In this document: positions 22,600 to 34,658 of the stretch, piece after piece
Position numbering within the stretch: position 1 is the stretch's first letter
Layout: each line of letters starts with the position of its first letter
DNA from: Heterocephalus glaber
Lineage: Eukaryota > Chordata > Mammalia > Rodentia > Bathyergidae
Direction: 5' to 3'
DNA: 64,000 bases
Assembly: GCF_000247695.1 (NCBI RefSeq)
Contig: NW_004624881.1
Span: 776,004-840,003 of the forward strand
Made by a program: the position numbers and the translations under genes
Notes under the pieces: generated by a model
Database searches by the model: none
Seen by the model: only the letters and a program-made list of their open reading frames with translations
What the model was told of the DNA's origin: nothing

Positions 22600-23210
22600 A
22601 AGTTTAACAAAACCTAAATGTCAGTTGGGCGTTGGAATAAGAGGCAGAGGTGGGGGAGCGGAAAGACAGGCTCCAGCTGAGTCTGGTGGTGGGAGGCAGG
22701 GGAGGCACCTTGTGGGCCAGGACAGGCAGCCGGCACAGTTCTGAGCACTGTTCTTGAACCCAGGGAGGATTCAGCATCGAAGGTCCTGGATTCTGGCAGT
22801 ATGAGAAGTGCTGGTGTCCGGCGATCAGCTGAGGAGAAAGCACAGAGCCGACACACAGCCTGAAACACTGGATTAGCCACACAGGTTAGACAGCCTAGAG
22901 TACTGGCATGAAAACACCAGAGAGCAGCTTTATAAAGACTCATGCTTCCTCAAACTTGGTGTTGTTTAACTGCTCACACCTGTGATTGGTCCTCCTTGGC
23001 GCCATTAGCTGTGTGGTTGTTTGGTTGAATTAATGGTGTGGATGTAATAGTAATTTACCTACTGAATAATAATATGGAAATTAAATAAACAGCATTTCCA
23101 TGTTTTTTAAGTAATAACAAATCTGTGTATCATGATAATATATCGTCACCTTTTATGGGATCCGGTATAGCTATGTAGAAAGTTTACTGTCTAAAATTCT
23201 GGTAAATGCA
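22600..23210. other. Non-coding DNA
   Basis: No gene or repeat that I can name. Two overlapping open frames on the minus strand (22,604-22,943) carry no motif and are not called. Confidence 0.35.
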
Positions 23211-23214
23211 GTGA

Positions 23215-23660
23215 TCCATACACACCCATGTTTATAGCAGCACCACTCACAATAGCTAAGATTGGAAACAGCCTATGCTTCCATTGACAGATGAACAAAT
23301 AAAGAAAATGTAGTATCTACATATAATGGAGTACTACTTTGCCATAAAAAAGGATGGACTTGAGTCATGTGTAGGAAAATGGATGCACCTTGAGAACATA
23401 AAGTTAAGGGAAATAAACCAGATGCACATGCTCAAATATTGCATGGTTTCTCTCACATGAGAAACTCAATATATAAATAAAGAGAAAAATAAAAAGATAA
23501 TAGGAAAAAGGGAAATAGATCTGATGCCAATGAGCAGGGGGTGTGGAGTTGGAATCTGATGGAAGGAAAGGGTGTAAGGAGAGTGTAGATGTTTTGTGCA
23601 TGCGCCAACCTGACAAGGAGTGTGACCGTTGTGTGCGTGGGAGAGAGGGACATGAACTCT
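23215..23660 (+). mobile_element. L1 3' piece in inverted orientation
   Basis: Plus-strand remains of the end of L1 ORF2 and the 3'UTR: CATACACACCCATGTTTATAG, AGATGAACAAATAAAGAAAATG, GGAGTACTACTTTGCCAT and ATGGATGCACCTTGAGAACA are standard L1 3' blocks, with several in-frame stops. It meets the 3' side of the minus-strand L1 at 23,682 tail to tail. It may be the inverted end of that same element or an unrelated insertion. Confidence 0.75.
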
Positions 23661-23681
23661 GCAGTCCGGGTGGGTTTACTG

Positions 23682-26533
23682 CTAAACCTCTGTGAGCAAT
23701 TGGACCAGATGTCTGACAGGCCTGATATACCATTTATGAAATAGGCTATCTTTATTCCAGTGAGGGTGTTTGGCTCCTTTGTCAAAGATGAGGTGGCTGA
23801 GTGTGTGTGGAGTTGTTTCTGCATCTTCTAATCTGTTCCACTGGTCCTCAGGTCTGTTGCTTTGCCAGTACCATGCTGATTTTATCACAGTAACTTTGTA
23901 GTATAGTTTCAAGTTGGGAATTGTGATACCCCCAGCCATGTCTCTGTTGCCTAGAATTGCTTATGCTATTCTAGGTCTCTTCTGGTCCCAAATGAATTTT
24001 TGGATTGTTTTCTCTAGTTCTGTGAAGGATTTTGTTGTGTAATTTCATTTGGCATTGCATTGAATCTATATAATAGTTTTGGAAGTATGGCTATTTTCAC
24101 TATATTGGTTCTTCATACCCAGGGGCAAGGGATGTCTTTCCATTTTCTTATATCCTCTTAAGTCTCTCTTTTCAGAATGCTGTGGTTTTCAGTGTAGAGT
24201 TCTTTTGCTTTCTTTGTTAAATGGATTCCTAGATATTTCATTTTTTTTGGATAGTGTTGTAAAAGGAATTGTTTCCCTAATTTGTCTCTTAGTGAGTCTG
24301 TTTTTCAGTATAAGAAGGCCATTGTTTTTTGAGTGTTGACCTTATATCCAGCTACTCTACTGAATCTGTAAATTAAGTCTAGAAGTCTTTTGACAGAGTT
24401 TTTGTGTCTTCTATGTAAAGTATCATATCATCAGAAAATAATGACAGTATAACTTCTTCCTTTCCTATTTTTATTTCTTTTATTTCTTTCTCTTTTGTAA
24501 TTGCTGTGGCTAATGTTTCCAGAACTATATTGAACAGGAGTGGTGATAGTGGGCATCCTTGTCTTGTTCCTGATTTTAGTGTGAAAGTTTTCAGTTTTTG
24601 ACCATTTAGTATGATGTTAGCTGTTGATTTTTCAAAGAAAACCTTAATCAGGTTGAGATAAAGACCTTCTATTCCATTTTTTGTAGGGTTTTTATCATGA
24701 ATGGGGGCTGGATTTATCAAATGCTTTCTTTCCTTCTATTGAGATGATCATATTGCTTTTGTCCTTGGCTCTGTTAATACAGTGTATTACATTTATTGAT
24801 TTACAGATATTGAAATATCCTTGCATCCCTGGGATAAATCTAACTTGGTCATGGTGTATGATCTTCTTGATGACCCTCTGTATTCGGTTTTCCAGTATCT
24901 TGTTGAAGATTTTCGCATCTATGTTCATTAGGGAGATTGACCTGTAGTTCTCTTTTTGGGTTGGGTCTTTCCTTGATTTTGGAATCAAAGTAACACTTGC
25001 TTTCAGAAATGAATTTGGAAGTATTGTTTCCCTTTCAATTTCCTTTATGAGTTTAAAGAGTAATGCTGACAGTTCTCCTTTAAATGTCTTGTAGAATTTA
25101 GCAGTTAAGCCATCAAGACCTGGGCTTTTCTTTGTTGGTAAATTTCTTATTACATTTTCAGTTTCACTCATTGTAATTGCAGGGCTCAGAATTTCTATAA
25201 CTTCATTTAACTTTAGCAATTCATATGTATCTATGAATCTGTCCATTTCTTCTATGTTTTCCATTTTTATTAGAGTACAGGTTCTCAAAGTAGGTATTGA
25301 TGATCCTCTGGATTTCTGCTGGGTCTGTTGTGACTTCATCTTTTTTGTTCTTAATTGCATGGATTTGAGGCTTTTCTTTCCTTTTTTGATAAGGTTGTCT
25401 AAGGCTTTACCCATTTTATTTATACTTTTGAAAAACCAACTCTTCAATTCATTGATTTTTTGGTATCATTCTCTTAGTCTCCATTGCATTGATTTCTGGT
25501 CTGATCTTTATAATTTCCTCTATTGTAGGAGCTTTGGGTTTGTTATGCTCTTCTTTCTCTAGGAGCTTGAGGTTTTGCGTTCAGTTATTTATTTGAATTA
25601 TCTCTGTTTTCCTAATATGGGCATTCATGGCTTATGAATTTCACGCATAGATCTGCTTTCACTGTGTACCATTGATTCCTGTATGCTGTACTGGCATTGT
25701 CATTTACTTGTAGAAACTGTCTAATTTCTTCTTTAATTTCCTCTGTGACCCATTGGTCATTCAAGGGGATGTTATTCAATTTCCACATATTTATGTGCAT
25801 TTTGTGGTTTCTTATGTTATTGATCTCAAATTATATTGCACTATGGTCTGATAATATACAGGAGGTAACTTCAATTCTCTTACATTTAGTTAGATATGTC
25901 CTATGAGCTAACATGTGGTCTATTTTGGAGAATAACCCATTGCAGCCAAAAAGAATGTGTATTCTGATTTTTGTGGGGTGGAACACTCTGTAGACATCTA
26001 TTAAGTCCATTTCTTCAAAAGATTGGTTCAGTTCTATTATTTTGTTGTTGATTTTTTGTCTAGATGATCTATTTATTTGTGATAGTGGGATATTGACATC
26101 CCCCACTACAATTGCATTAGTGCTCATTTGTGTTTTCATGTCCATTAATATTTGTTTGTATAGCTGGGGGCATTTGTATTTGGTGCATATGTGTTCATGA
26201 TTGTCATCTCTTCCTCTTGGATTGGTCCCTTCACAAGGATGTAGTGACCATCTTTGTCTCTCTTAATTTTGGTTTTGGTTTGAAATCTACTTTGTCTACA
26301 AATAAGATTGCTACCTCTGCTCTTTTCTGGGTTCCTGTGGCAGGGAGAACTGATTTCCATCCTTTTACTTTCAGTCTATGGATTTCTTTTTGAGTTAGAT
26401 GTGTTTCCTGTATACAGCATATTGGTGGATTTTGCTTCTTAATCCATTCTGCCAGTCTATTTCTTTTGATTGGTGAATTGAGGCCATTAACATTGATGTT
26501 TATTATTGATGTATATTGACTCATCCTTGTCAT
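23682..26533 (-). pseudogene. L1 ORF2 remnant (endonuclease and reverse transcriptase)
   Basis: ORF2p normally nicks target DNA and copies L1 RNA by target-primed reverse transcription. From 26,533 the minus strand reads an endonuclease domain (NVNGLNSPIKR, CIQETHL, GDVNIPLS where relatives have a GDFN-type motif, then LSDHSAI). The linker and reverse transcriptase follow with [36 protein letters not shown] and FSDDMILY, where the usual FADD reads FSDD. The domain ends at [15 protein letters not shown]. The sequence is split into at least seven open pieces by stops and frameshifts and is truncated at 23,682. Loss of the C-terminal cysteine region and 3'UTR is also evident. Confidence 0.88.
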
Positions 26534-26559
26534 GATGTTTTACTGTTGTTGGCTTTTTT

Positions 26560-27583
26560 ATTTATTTTTCCCCCTTTCCCTTTAGTTTCTTACCTTGCCT
26601 GGTGGCTTCCCTCTGTTGGGCCTCATGGAGTTGTGACTTTCATTGTCTTTTTCTAGGATATTGTTTAGAATTGTTTGGAATGCTGGTTTGGTGTTCATAA
26701 GATTTCTCAGGTGTTCTTTGTCATGGAAGTATCTAATTTCCCCCATCAATTTAGAAGGATAATTTAGAAGTTATTTTCTTTTAGTACTTGAAATAGTTCA
26801 CTCCAGGCTCTCCTTGATTAGAGAGATTGTGTTTCAAAGTCTGCTGTGAATCTGATGGGCTTTTCTTTGTAGGTGATTTGTTCCTTTTCTCTAACTGCTT
26901 GTAGGATTTTGTTCTTTTGTTGCATTTCTGGGATCTTGACTACTATATATCTAGTTGTGAATTTTTTTTATCATGGCTAATAGGAGTTCTATATGCTTTA
27001 CTTATCTGTATGTCCAATTCTCTACCTCTGTCTGGGAAGTTTTCTACTATTACTTCTGTGAACAGTTTTTTTTTAAGTGAATTGTACTTTCTCCTCCTAT
27101 CTGACTTATGTTATTCTTTGCATCATCTAGCAGCTGGATTGATTTCTCCTGGTCCCTTACTAATTTTAAGAAATCTCTGTTTTCATGGTTATCAACAGCA
27201 ATCCTGTCTTTTGTATCTGATATTCAATCTTCAAATTCCGTTAGTCTGCTGTGAATACTTTGAATGGAGTTTTTATTCTTTTGGATAGCTGTTTGAATCT
27301 CTTTCATGGATTCCATTTCTTTCTTATGTTGGGCAATCATGGTTTCCATTTCTTTCTTATGCTGAGTATTCGGGGCTTCTCACATGTTACTGAGCTCATC
27401 TATTCTTTTATCTGTTTCTATTCTAGAGACTCTAATCATGTCTTTCACTCTGCTCACCATCTCTGTAGTTATCTGGGAGATTATTTCTGCTTTTAATTTT
27501 TCTAGAGCCTCATTCATCTGTTTTGTTACTTCCTGTGCTATCAGTTCAGGGTGTCCAGGTGATTGGTTATCAGAGTTTTCCAC
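26560..27583 (-). pseudogene. L1 ORF1 remnant
   Basis: Encodes the remains of the L1 RNA-binding chaperone ORF1p, which forms trimers on L1 RNA. The frame opens at 27,583 with MENSDNQSPGHPELIAQ and a coiled-coil region (EALEKLKAEIISQITTEM), breaks after RIDELSNM, and continues in pieces through the two tandem QHKKEME units near 27,300-27,370. A diverged RRM/CTD block follows (near 26,830-26,940). Multiple stops make it non-functional. Confidence 0.8.
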
Positions 27584-29346
27584 CTCATTTCCCCCAGAAT
27601 TTGTCTTTTATGGGGTGAAAGTCTGAGTTTGCCCAATTGCTTAAATGTCTTCTCATTCTTGGTTTTCTGGGTCGATACTGTGAAGTTGCTTGTTGTAAGT
27701 ATTTTTGTTGCTTTGTAGTTCGAACACTTATGGAATGATTGCTTCTCATAGGAGTCTTTCAGATATAGCTGGTCTTTAGGTTTTGAGTCTGTAATGACTC
27801 TGAGGCTCTCTCATTTTCATTATACCAGGGAGGACAACTGGTTAGATCAATCAAAACACCTTAGCCCAAGTGATACAATTAGCAACACCATAGCATCAAA
27901 TACATCTTAGAAAATGACAATTTTTGGTGGTTATTAAACTATCACCTTTATGTGAATTAAATCAAAATCGAGGCCCAACCCATAATATGTTTATAGTGAA
28001 TAAACTGTTCAATACAGCAACTTTACCCATCGGGATTTGGAGTTAGAAGCAGTTGGGAATGGAGGGATAGATAGGTATATGGATAGAGGAAGGTTAGCAG
28101 TGAGGGCAGAGGACACAGGTTAGAGAAGGAAAAAGAGAAGAAAAGAAAAATAAAGAAGAAATACGAATTAGGGCCTGAACAGGAACACAAAGGTAGATGA
28201 AGAACAATATGGGACAGCAAGGGAGCAGGTGTGTGAGAGACAGAGAAAGAAAAGAGAAAAAGAAAAAAGAGAAAACTAAAAATTTGAAAAGAGTAAAAAA
28301 AGGAAAAAACCCCTAAAAATAAGAGCAAAAATACTGATAATAATTATGACAATAGCAAAAAAAGATAAAAATGAAGCGCCTCCTTCAGGGTATGTCTCTG
28401 CTGTCACAATAGATGATGTGGGTAGCAATGTGCAGAAATAAGTCAATGAGTCTCAGCAAGCCAGTCACAGACAGGTGAAATTCAGACAGATTTCTGGCTG
28501 CAAGTCCGAAGTTGAGCTCCCTGTCCTCCTTCAGGCTTGAACTCTGCAAGGCTCTACTGCAGGTTCCAACTGCCCTTCCCCTGAAGATAGTCCAGGTTCC
28601 AATGGGAGGTGATGATCCCTCCAATTTACCAAGTATGGTGGTCTGGTGTGACTTTATCACTGAGATTCTATTCACTTTTCCAGTGGGCTTCAGTTTTCAT
28701 CAAGGAGCCTGAGATAGGCCCTCTATCTGTTATTCACTTCTGTAGCTCAGGGCAATGGCCTTTATGACCCCCTGTGCCTCTGTAGTATGGAACCAAGTAG
28801 CACTACAGCCAGTAGGCCAGAGGTTGGGGTGGGATGGGGCTTGCAGGTGCCCACATTCCTAAGCTGCTTGCTGGTGGTCGTATTGAGGGTTCCACCCCTC
28901 TCCTTGATCACAGGTTGGCATGGTGTGCTGGATGGAGTGGGGCTCCAGATGGTCAGGGACCTCTAGGACCCCATGCCTCTGTTGTTATTTAATTTCTTGA
29001 TGTTTACCTTTATTTCTTGTGTTACAGGAAATCATTAGTTGCTTTTAATTTATTTTTATCTAATGACTAGAGATTTTGATCATTTTTTTCATGTTTACTT
29101 TCCATTTGTACATCTGAGAAGTGCCTATTCTTTTCACTTGACCATTTTTTGATTGGGTCTTTTATTCTTGGAGGTATAATTTCTTTGGTATACACATGTA
29201 TTAGATATTACTCCTTTGTCTGAGGAATACTTTGCAATGATTTTCCATCCTGTAGGTCGCATCTTTACTTGGTTGATTTTTTTCCTTTGCTTTTCACACA
29301 CTTCTTAATTTTACGTTTATAGATTTTGGTCTTTTTTTTTTTTTTT

Positions 29347-29446
29347 NNNNNNNNNNNNNNNNNNNNNNNNNNNNNNNNNNNNNNNNNNNNNNNNNNNNNN
29401 NNNNNNNNNNNNNNNNNNNNNNNNNNNNNNNNNNNNNNNNNNNNNN
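29347..29446. other. Assembly gap (100 N) in a poly(T) run
   Basis: Exactly 100 undetermined bases, flanked by T runs on both sides. It sits at the tail of the adjoining ID SINE, so the true tail length is unknown. Confidence 0.98.
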
Positions 29447-29537
29447 TTTTTTTTTTTTTTTTGGGTACCAGGGATCAAACTTGGGTCCTTGCACTTATGG
29501 AGCAGGAGGCGGCACCAGTGAGCTAAATCCCTGGCCC
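29447..29537 (-). mobile_element. ID-type SINE inside L1
   Basis: Antisense ID SINE: T-run, GGGTACCAGGGATCAAACTT, GGGTCCTTGCACTTATGGAG and GTGAGCTAAATCCCTGGCCC. It is nested in the older L1, whose sequence resumes after 29,537, so the SINE came later. Confidence 0.85.
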
Positions 29538-30689
29538 AATTGCTCTTGTTTTTATGTATTTTTGTTAAGAAAGTCTTGCCTACATCTATGTCTTCAAGAA
29601 TTTTATCAACTTTATCTTTCAGCAGGTTAATTGTTTGGATTCTAAACCTTAATCTTTGATCCATTTGTTTTCCATTCAGTGAATGGTGAGAGATATGGAT
29701 TGAGCTTCCATCATCTCCATAGAGATTGTCAGTTTCCCAGACCATTTTTTAAGGAGGCTGTCTTTCCTCCAAGGTATGCTTTTGCCACTTTGTCAGAGGT
29801 CAGACAGCTGAATCATTCTCTGGATGTTTCTGAATCCTCTCTTCTACTTCTTTGGCACATATGACTGTTTTAATGTTAGTACTATGTCATTTTTATCACT
29901 CTAACTTTGGACTATAACTTGAAGTCAGGTATTTCAATGCCTCCTGCTTTCCTGTTGTTGCCCAGAATTGTTTTTTTCTATTCTGAGTTTCTTCTGGTTC
30001 CATATTAATTTTGGATTTTTTTCTCTACTTCTGTAGCTAATGCCATTGGTACTTTGATTGGGAAAACTTTAAATCTATCAATTTTGAAAGTATGGTTATT
30101 TTGACAATATTAATTCTGCCTATTCAGGAAGAGGGGATATAGTTTCCTTTTCTGATACGCTTTTCAATCTCCTTTTTTAGTAGTTTTCATAAAAGATTCC
30201 TTTAACTTTCCTGTTTAGGTAAATTGTAAGGTATTTGATTTTTTTTGATGCTCTTGTGAATTGTTTTTTGTTTAATTTCTTTCTCCTGAGTTTATTATAG
30301 GTGTGAACAAATCTTAATGATTTTTGTGTGCTGATTCTGTATCTTGATACATTTTTGTGAGTGGTTATGTGTTTTGCAAAGTTTTGGTGCAATTTTTTGG
30401 TCATCTATGTAAAGAATCATGCTATCTCCATATCATGTTAATTTGACTGCTTCCTTTACTACATTAATTCCTTTTGTTTATTTCTCATGCCTGATTTTTT
30501 CTGATTGATCTTTTCAGTACAGTGCTGTGCAGAATTGGTGATAGTGGGCATGCTTTACTTGTTCCTGATTTAGAGAGAAAGTTTCCAGTTATTCGCCTCT
30601 GGTTTGTCACAAGTGGCTTTTATTAGATTCAGTAAGGTCCTTCGGTGTCTATTTTCTTTGGGGTTGGGTTTTTAATGTTTCTATATGTC

Positions 30690-32215
30690 TCTTTGTTTTT
30701 CTAGATTCTTTGTATTTTTTAAATTCCCATAAAACAAATATTAATATAATTCTTAATTTTATCACTAGTTAAGTGACTTCATTTTTGTCTCAACATAATT
30801 ACATATAAATGGTAGGTAAATAGGATCTCCTGCATTTGAATGATTTGAATGTAACAACTTTATTGATATAAGCTATGTATTATATAGTCTAACAGAAATT
30901 ATTCCTTAAATATCATTTAATATTTGTAACGATTCAGTAATCATTTCCAGAGATGTGGTTCTCATATTTGTATCTATTTTCCTTTGATTCAGAATGATAA
31001 ATGTATTAATGCATTTTTTAACAATCAGAGACCTTTTACTTTGTGAACAAGTGAGAGCTCAAGCTGAGCATCCACACAGCCAGGCTTGTGCTCCAGCCCC
31101 AAATGTCCACTGAGGAGATGACCAGCAGTGAGGGGAGAGAAAGAGCTTTGGTCAGGAGACCATGACAGGAAGGACAGGCACAGCTCAAGTTCACCTGGAA
31201 GGGGTCAACAGACACTCTGAAGATTAATGAATAAGGGGAGGAAAGAAAGGATGGGGGCTTCCATGGCAGGGGTGTTGCTTTTCTGATCCCCCTGGCTGGG
31301 TCTGGCAGTGCCTCAGCTCAGGCTGGATCAGTGAGGGGCTGAAAGGAGTCCACCAGGCCTGAGGATGATATCATGCTGCCAGAGGAACATGGCTCCTGAT
31401 TAGGGGCGAGGCCTTGGCTCCTCAGCAGGGCTCACTGCTCTCTCTGGGGTGAACTTCCTTTGAGACACTCTTAATCCTGGAATCCAAGATGACTGCAGGG
31501 TGACAGCAATGACTGGAACTTCACAGTGCAGTTGTGGGAATGTGGAACAGAATGTGGCAAAAGCTGGTGGTTGCTTGTCTCAGCACATTTTGGAAGCACC
31601 TTGGTGTGTTCCATCTTTGGGGAGGATATGAACTAGGTAAATGTAGGTAATGATCTTGTGCTGACAGCTCCTAGACCAAAACTCCCTAAGTGTGGACCAT
31701 GTCTATGCAAAGAGCTCAGCAGGCAGCTCTCCCAAACTTTAATGCAATAAAAGAGATTGATATAAAATGAGACATAGATGTTGGGCTTTATCCTGAGTTT
31801 AGTAACCCATAGCACATTTTTAGGCCCAGTAATTTTGGCCTTGTTAAACTTTTTCATTTTCATTTTGTCTTAACTCTTTAATTTATCACCAGGTAGTTCA
31901 GTCAAAGGCCTGATCTAGGGAATAGCTACTGGATGATTTGCCCACTTGCCATTGAAAATATTAGATAAAAACAGGAATTTATTCACAATTTGATCAAAGG
32001 ATAAAGGCAGCTATTCAGCACCTTGGAGTACACACACACCCCATATGTAGAAAATGGGGAGAAAAGGCAGGAAACAGGCACACACACATGGATGAAGGCT
32101 TGGTTTTCCAGAAGGGATAGGGAAGTTTACACCTTCCTTACTTCCAGGACTGATAGGGGAAGGGTCTCCACTCTTTGAAGAAGCTGGATTTTTTTTATCT
32201 TTAAAAAAATTTTAT
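30690..32215. other. Non-coding DNA, possible retroelement relics
   Basis: No gene. The block 31,020-31,640 is more GC-rich than its surroundings and may be an LTR or other relic, but I found no partner in the window. The poly(A)-like CAATAAAAGAG at about 31,745 is not interpretable alone. Confidence 0.35.
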
Positions 32216-32219
32216 CGTT

Positions 32220-32865
32220 AAAGATCAATATTGCCTCCAGTTTATAGTTCCTCTTGTGTGCAGTACCAGCCTGTCATTGTTGTGAGCACATACAATCTAT
32301 CCAACTCTCCCATGGAAGGGGAAAACTAAACTCACTCTTTGAAATGGCCACAGTGCTCTGAATATTTATAAAATACATCTCCATGATGGTCGCATTTGTA
32401 TTAACCTTTTTTCTATTATTATGAAATATGTGACTCTTGGTGCTGTATAAAGACAGTAAGTTCCTGTAGGTCACAATTAGAAGGATGCAAGTCCAAGATC
32501 ACACAGTCCCCTCAGCTCAGCCCCTATGGGGAAGGCCATGGCTGTGACCTCATAGTGAGAGGGCATTGGGAGTAAGCTCAGGGTGACTCAGGAAGCAGAG
32601 ATGGAGCAGAGGTCAAGCTCTCTTAGAACAGTGCCCTCTGGTGGGCATTAACTGGGGCTTACCAAAGCAGCACCCAACGACCTCACCCTGCCCACTAATG
32701 TCCCAGGTCTCAGAGATTCAGTAGCTCCAAACCATCCTGAGCTGCGGCCCATCATGTAACTGTGGGTAAACCACATGTGAGAAATGAAGAGATCCATGAA
32801 TCTTCCATTTCCATCTGTGGAAAATGTATCCTCCAATAAATTTAGTGTGAACACAGAGAGGAGGC
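32220..32865 (+). repeat. 650-bp dispersed repeat, copy A
   Basis: Aligns along its whole length with 38,900-39,545 in the same orientation. Shared blocks include CTGTATAAAGACAGT, GGTCACAAT(T/C)AG, CACACAGTCC(C/T)CTCAGCTC, AGTGAGAGGGCATT, CAGGAAGCAGAGA and GGTCTCAGAGATTC. The nature of the repeat is unknown: a segmental duplication within the receptor cluster or an unclassified transposable element. Confidence 0.7.
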
Positions 32866-32869
32866 TTTG

Positions 32870-33245
32870 GGTACATTAGCCATAGCTCCTCAGTACACTA
32901 TCCAACATTAATATGGCTGTTTCTTTACTTGAGTTTATTAGCTCCACTACCAATTTGTTACAGCAACATCATCCTGGAAATACATGTATATTTCAATACA
33001 ATATGTTGTACATGGTGAAAATATACAATGTTGTCAATTAGAATGAGGAAATAAGCAAGAATAATTGTATAATTTTTCCATAGCACTTCTGCTCTATTTC
33101 CTCCTAGTATTTCATCATATACATCATAAATATTTTATTGTTACATGACATTTTCTTATTTTTCTCTCATTCACTCACTGCTTCTTTAAGGGATTTCCTC
33201 ATCCATATACTCTGTGAGGACTTTGGCAACATATTTCATATTCCA
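32870..33245. other. AT-rich non-coding DNA
   Basis: No coding or repeat signal that I recognise. Confidence 0.35.
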
Positions 33246-33259
33246 TGTTTGCTATACAT

Positions 33260-33345
33260 TTTTTTTTTGTACCAGGGATTGAACTTGGGTCCTTGCACTT
33301 CTGCAGCAGGTGGTGAAACTACTGAGCTAAATCCCCAGCCCTAAT
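33260..33345 (-). mobile_element. ID-type SINE
   Basis: Antisense ID SINE: TTTTTTTTTGTACCAGGGATT, GAACTTGGGTCCTTGCACTT and GAGCTAAATCCCCAGCCCT. The string TGCTATACATTTTT occurs just left (about 33,250) and again at 33,362-33,375, suggestive of a target duplication, with some 18 extra bases at the right end that I cannot explain. Confidence 0.8.
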
Positions 33346-33706
33346 TCTACTTTTTTGTGTGTGCTATACATTTTTAATATGCTGGTTAGTGTAGTGTCCT
33401 CATGATCTTCTCACTTTCTCAAACCCCAATCTCTGAAAATAAGAGATCTTTGGGGGAAATTTGAGATGAGGAAACAATTTGGAGTTCTTCTGCAGTAGCC
33501 AGGTCTTTTGCCTATTCCTTGCTTATAGTAAACTCCTCCAAACACTTTAGAAGGTATTGCAATTGATATACGATGTGTTTAAATTTCTAAGTATTAAATT
33601 TACACAAATGGTATGGAATATCTTTAATCAATTATAGGCACTTATTTCCAAAACCATGACTATGACTAAGTTTGATAGAAAATTCCTCCTTAATTCACCA
33701 TACATC

Positions 33707-34636
33707 TCACAAATAGAATATTCTTGCCATGAGTTTCCTGATGGCATACTTTATCTGTTCATTCCTGAGACTGTAGATAATAGGATTGAAGAGGGTGGGA
33801 ATTACAGAGTAGCACATAGACATGACCATATCCTTGACACCAGCAGACATTGTAGAGGGTCTCAGGTAGACATAAAAGGATGAGCTGAGGAAGACAGACA
33901 CCACAAGAATGTGGGGAACACAGGTAGAAAAGGCCTTTTTCCTCTCTGCTCCTACTGGAAACCTAAGCACAGTAGAGAAGATGTGAATATAAGACTTGAT
34001 GATATAAATGAAGCATCCACCACCAATCAACAGAGCAGAGACAAGATTCGCAATTTGGTTACCAAAGGTGTCAGAGCAAGACAGCATCAGCAGAGAGGGG
34101 ATGTCACAGAAGAGCTGCTGGACAGCATGTGAGTGGCAGAAAGGCAGCCTGAAGGTGTTGATGGTGTGCAGGGCTCCATAGATGATCCCACTGAGCACAG
34201 CAGCTAGTGTGCTGTGGACACACAGGCAAGGGCTCATGATCACAGGGTAATGGAGGGGCCTGCAGATGGCTGCAAAGCGGTCGTGAGCCATGATGGTGAG
34301 AAACAGTACCTCTACAAATCCAAAGAATAACACAAGGAAGACCTGAGCTTCACATCCTGCCTTTGAAATGGACCTTGTGCCCAGCAGGGAGTTCATGCAG
34401 GAATTAGGGACTGTGACAGAAATGTAGCAGGAGTCCAGGATGGACAGGTTTCTCAAGAAGAAGTACATGGGTGTGTGAAGGCTTTTGTCAAGTGTGGTAA
34501 CAGCAGCAATGATGAGGTTTCCCATTATGGTCACCAGGTAAACCAGAGAGAAGAACATGGCATAGAAAACCTGTAGACCCCGCATGCCAGGAATCTCCAT
34601 GAGAAGAAAGTCCATCATCATGGTGGAGTTGGACAT
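33707..34636 (-). CDS. Olfactory receptor, OR14-like (intact)
   Basis: Complete single-exon odorant receptor of 309 residues, a class A GPCR expected at the cilia of olfactory neurons, signalling through Golf. An N-glycosylation site NST lies at residues 3-5. Hallmarks: GN at 39-40 in TM1, PMYFFL at 56-61 in TM2, C95 and C177 (FCDIP) for the loop disulphide, MAHDRFAAIC at 116-125 closing TM3, SY at 215-216 in TM5, KAFSTC at 234-239 in TM6 and NPIIYSLRN at 284-292 in TM7. The length and the HILVVSVFLSSSFYVYLRP-type TM6 stretch point to the OR14 family. The start is the first ATG of the conserved MSNST opening. Sixteen to forty bases upstream the minus strand has TTCTCTTCTCAG, a likely 3' splice site of the 5'-UTR exon at about 34,659. 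DRY reads DRF and the residue before it is H. It is the only OR in the window with an uninterrupted frame. Ligand unknown. Confidence 0.95.
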   Translation of the reverse strand: MSNSTMMMDFLLMEIPGMRGLQVFYAMFFSLVYLVTIMGNLIIAAVTTLDKSLHTPMYFFLRNLSILDSCYISVTVPNSCMNSLLGTRSISKAGCEAQVFLVLFFGFVEVLFLTIMAHDRFAAICRPLHYPVIMSPCLCVHSTLAAVLSGIIYGALHTINTFRLPFCHSHAVQQLFCDIPSLLMLSCSDTFGNQIANLVSALLIGGGCFIYIIKSYIHIFSTVLRFPVGAERKKAFSTCVPHILVVSVFLSSSFYVYLRPSTMSAGVKDMVMSMCYSVIPTLFNPIIYSLRNEQIKYAIRKLMARIFYL

Positions 34637-34658
34637 CTGTGGGCAATGTAGCTTCTGC

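Larger units (their letters stand above)
23682..28985 (-). mobile_element. Nearly full-length dead L1 (LINE-1)
   Basis: Minus-strand L1 with, from right to left, a 5'UTR (about 27,600-28,985), ORF1 (about 26,560-27,583) and ORF2 (23,682-26,533). The order and spacing are those of an autonomous non-LTR retrotransposon. The element is cut at 23,682 after the ORF2 block [18 protein letters not shown], so the C-terminal end of ORF2 and the 3'UTR with poly(A) are missing in this orientation. Both ORFs carry stops and frameshifts, so it cannot be active. Its 5'UTR and ORF1 match two other copies in the window (12,050-13,800 and 41,695-42,850). Confidence 0.88.
28985..30680 (-). mobile_element. Older L1 fragment
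   Basis: A second minus-strand L1, more diverged: GAAGTGCCTATTCTTTTCAC, TTTTTTGATTGGGTCTTTTA, TGGTATACACATGTATTAGA and TAAGAAAGTCTTGCCTACA, then ORF2 blocks such as GTGATAGTGGGCATGCTTTAC. It is interrupted near 29,330-29,537 by an assembly gap and an ID SINE. It abuts the 5' end of the younger L1 at about 28,985. Confidence 0.75.

Noticed and set aside
24744..27626. Several long plus-strand open frames
   Set aside because: They are antisense to L1 ORF1 and ORF2 on the minus strand; the hydrophobic translations are artefacts of L1's A-rich sense strand.
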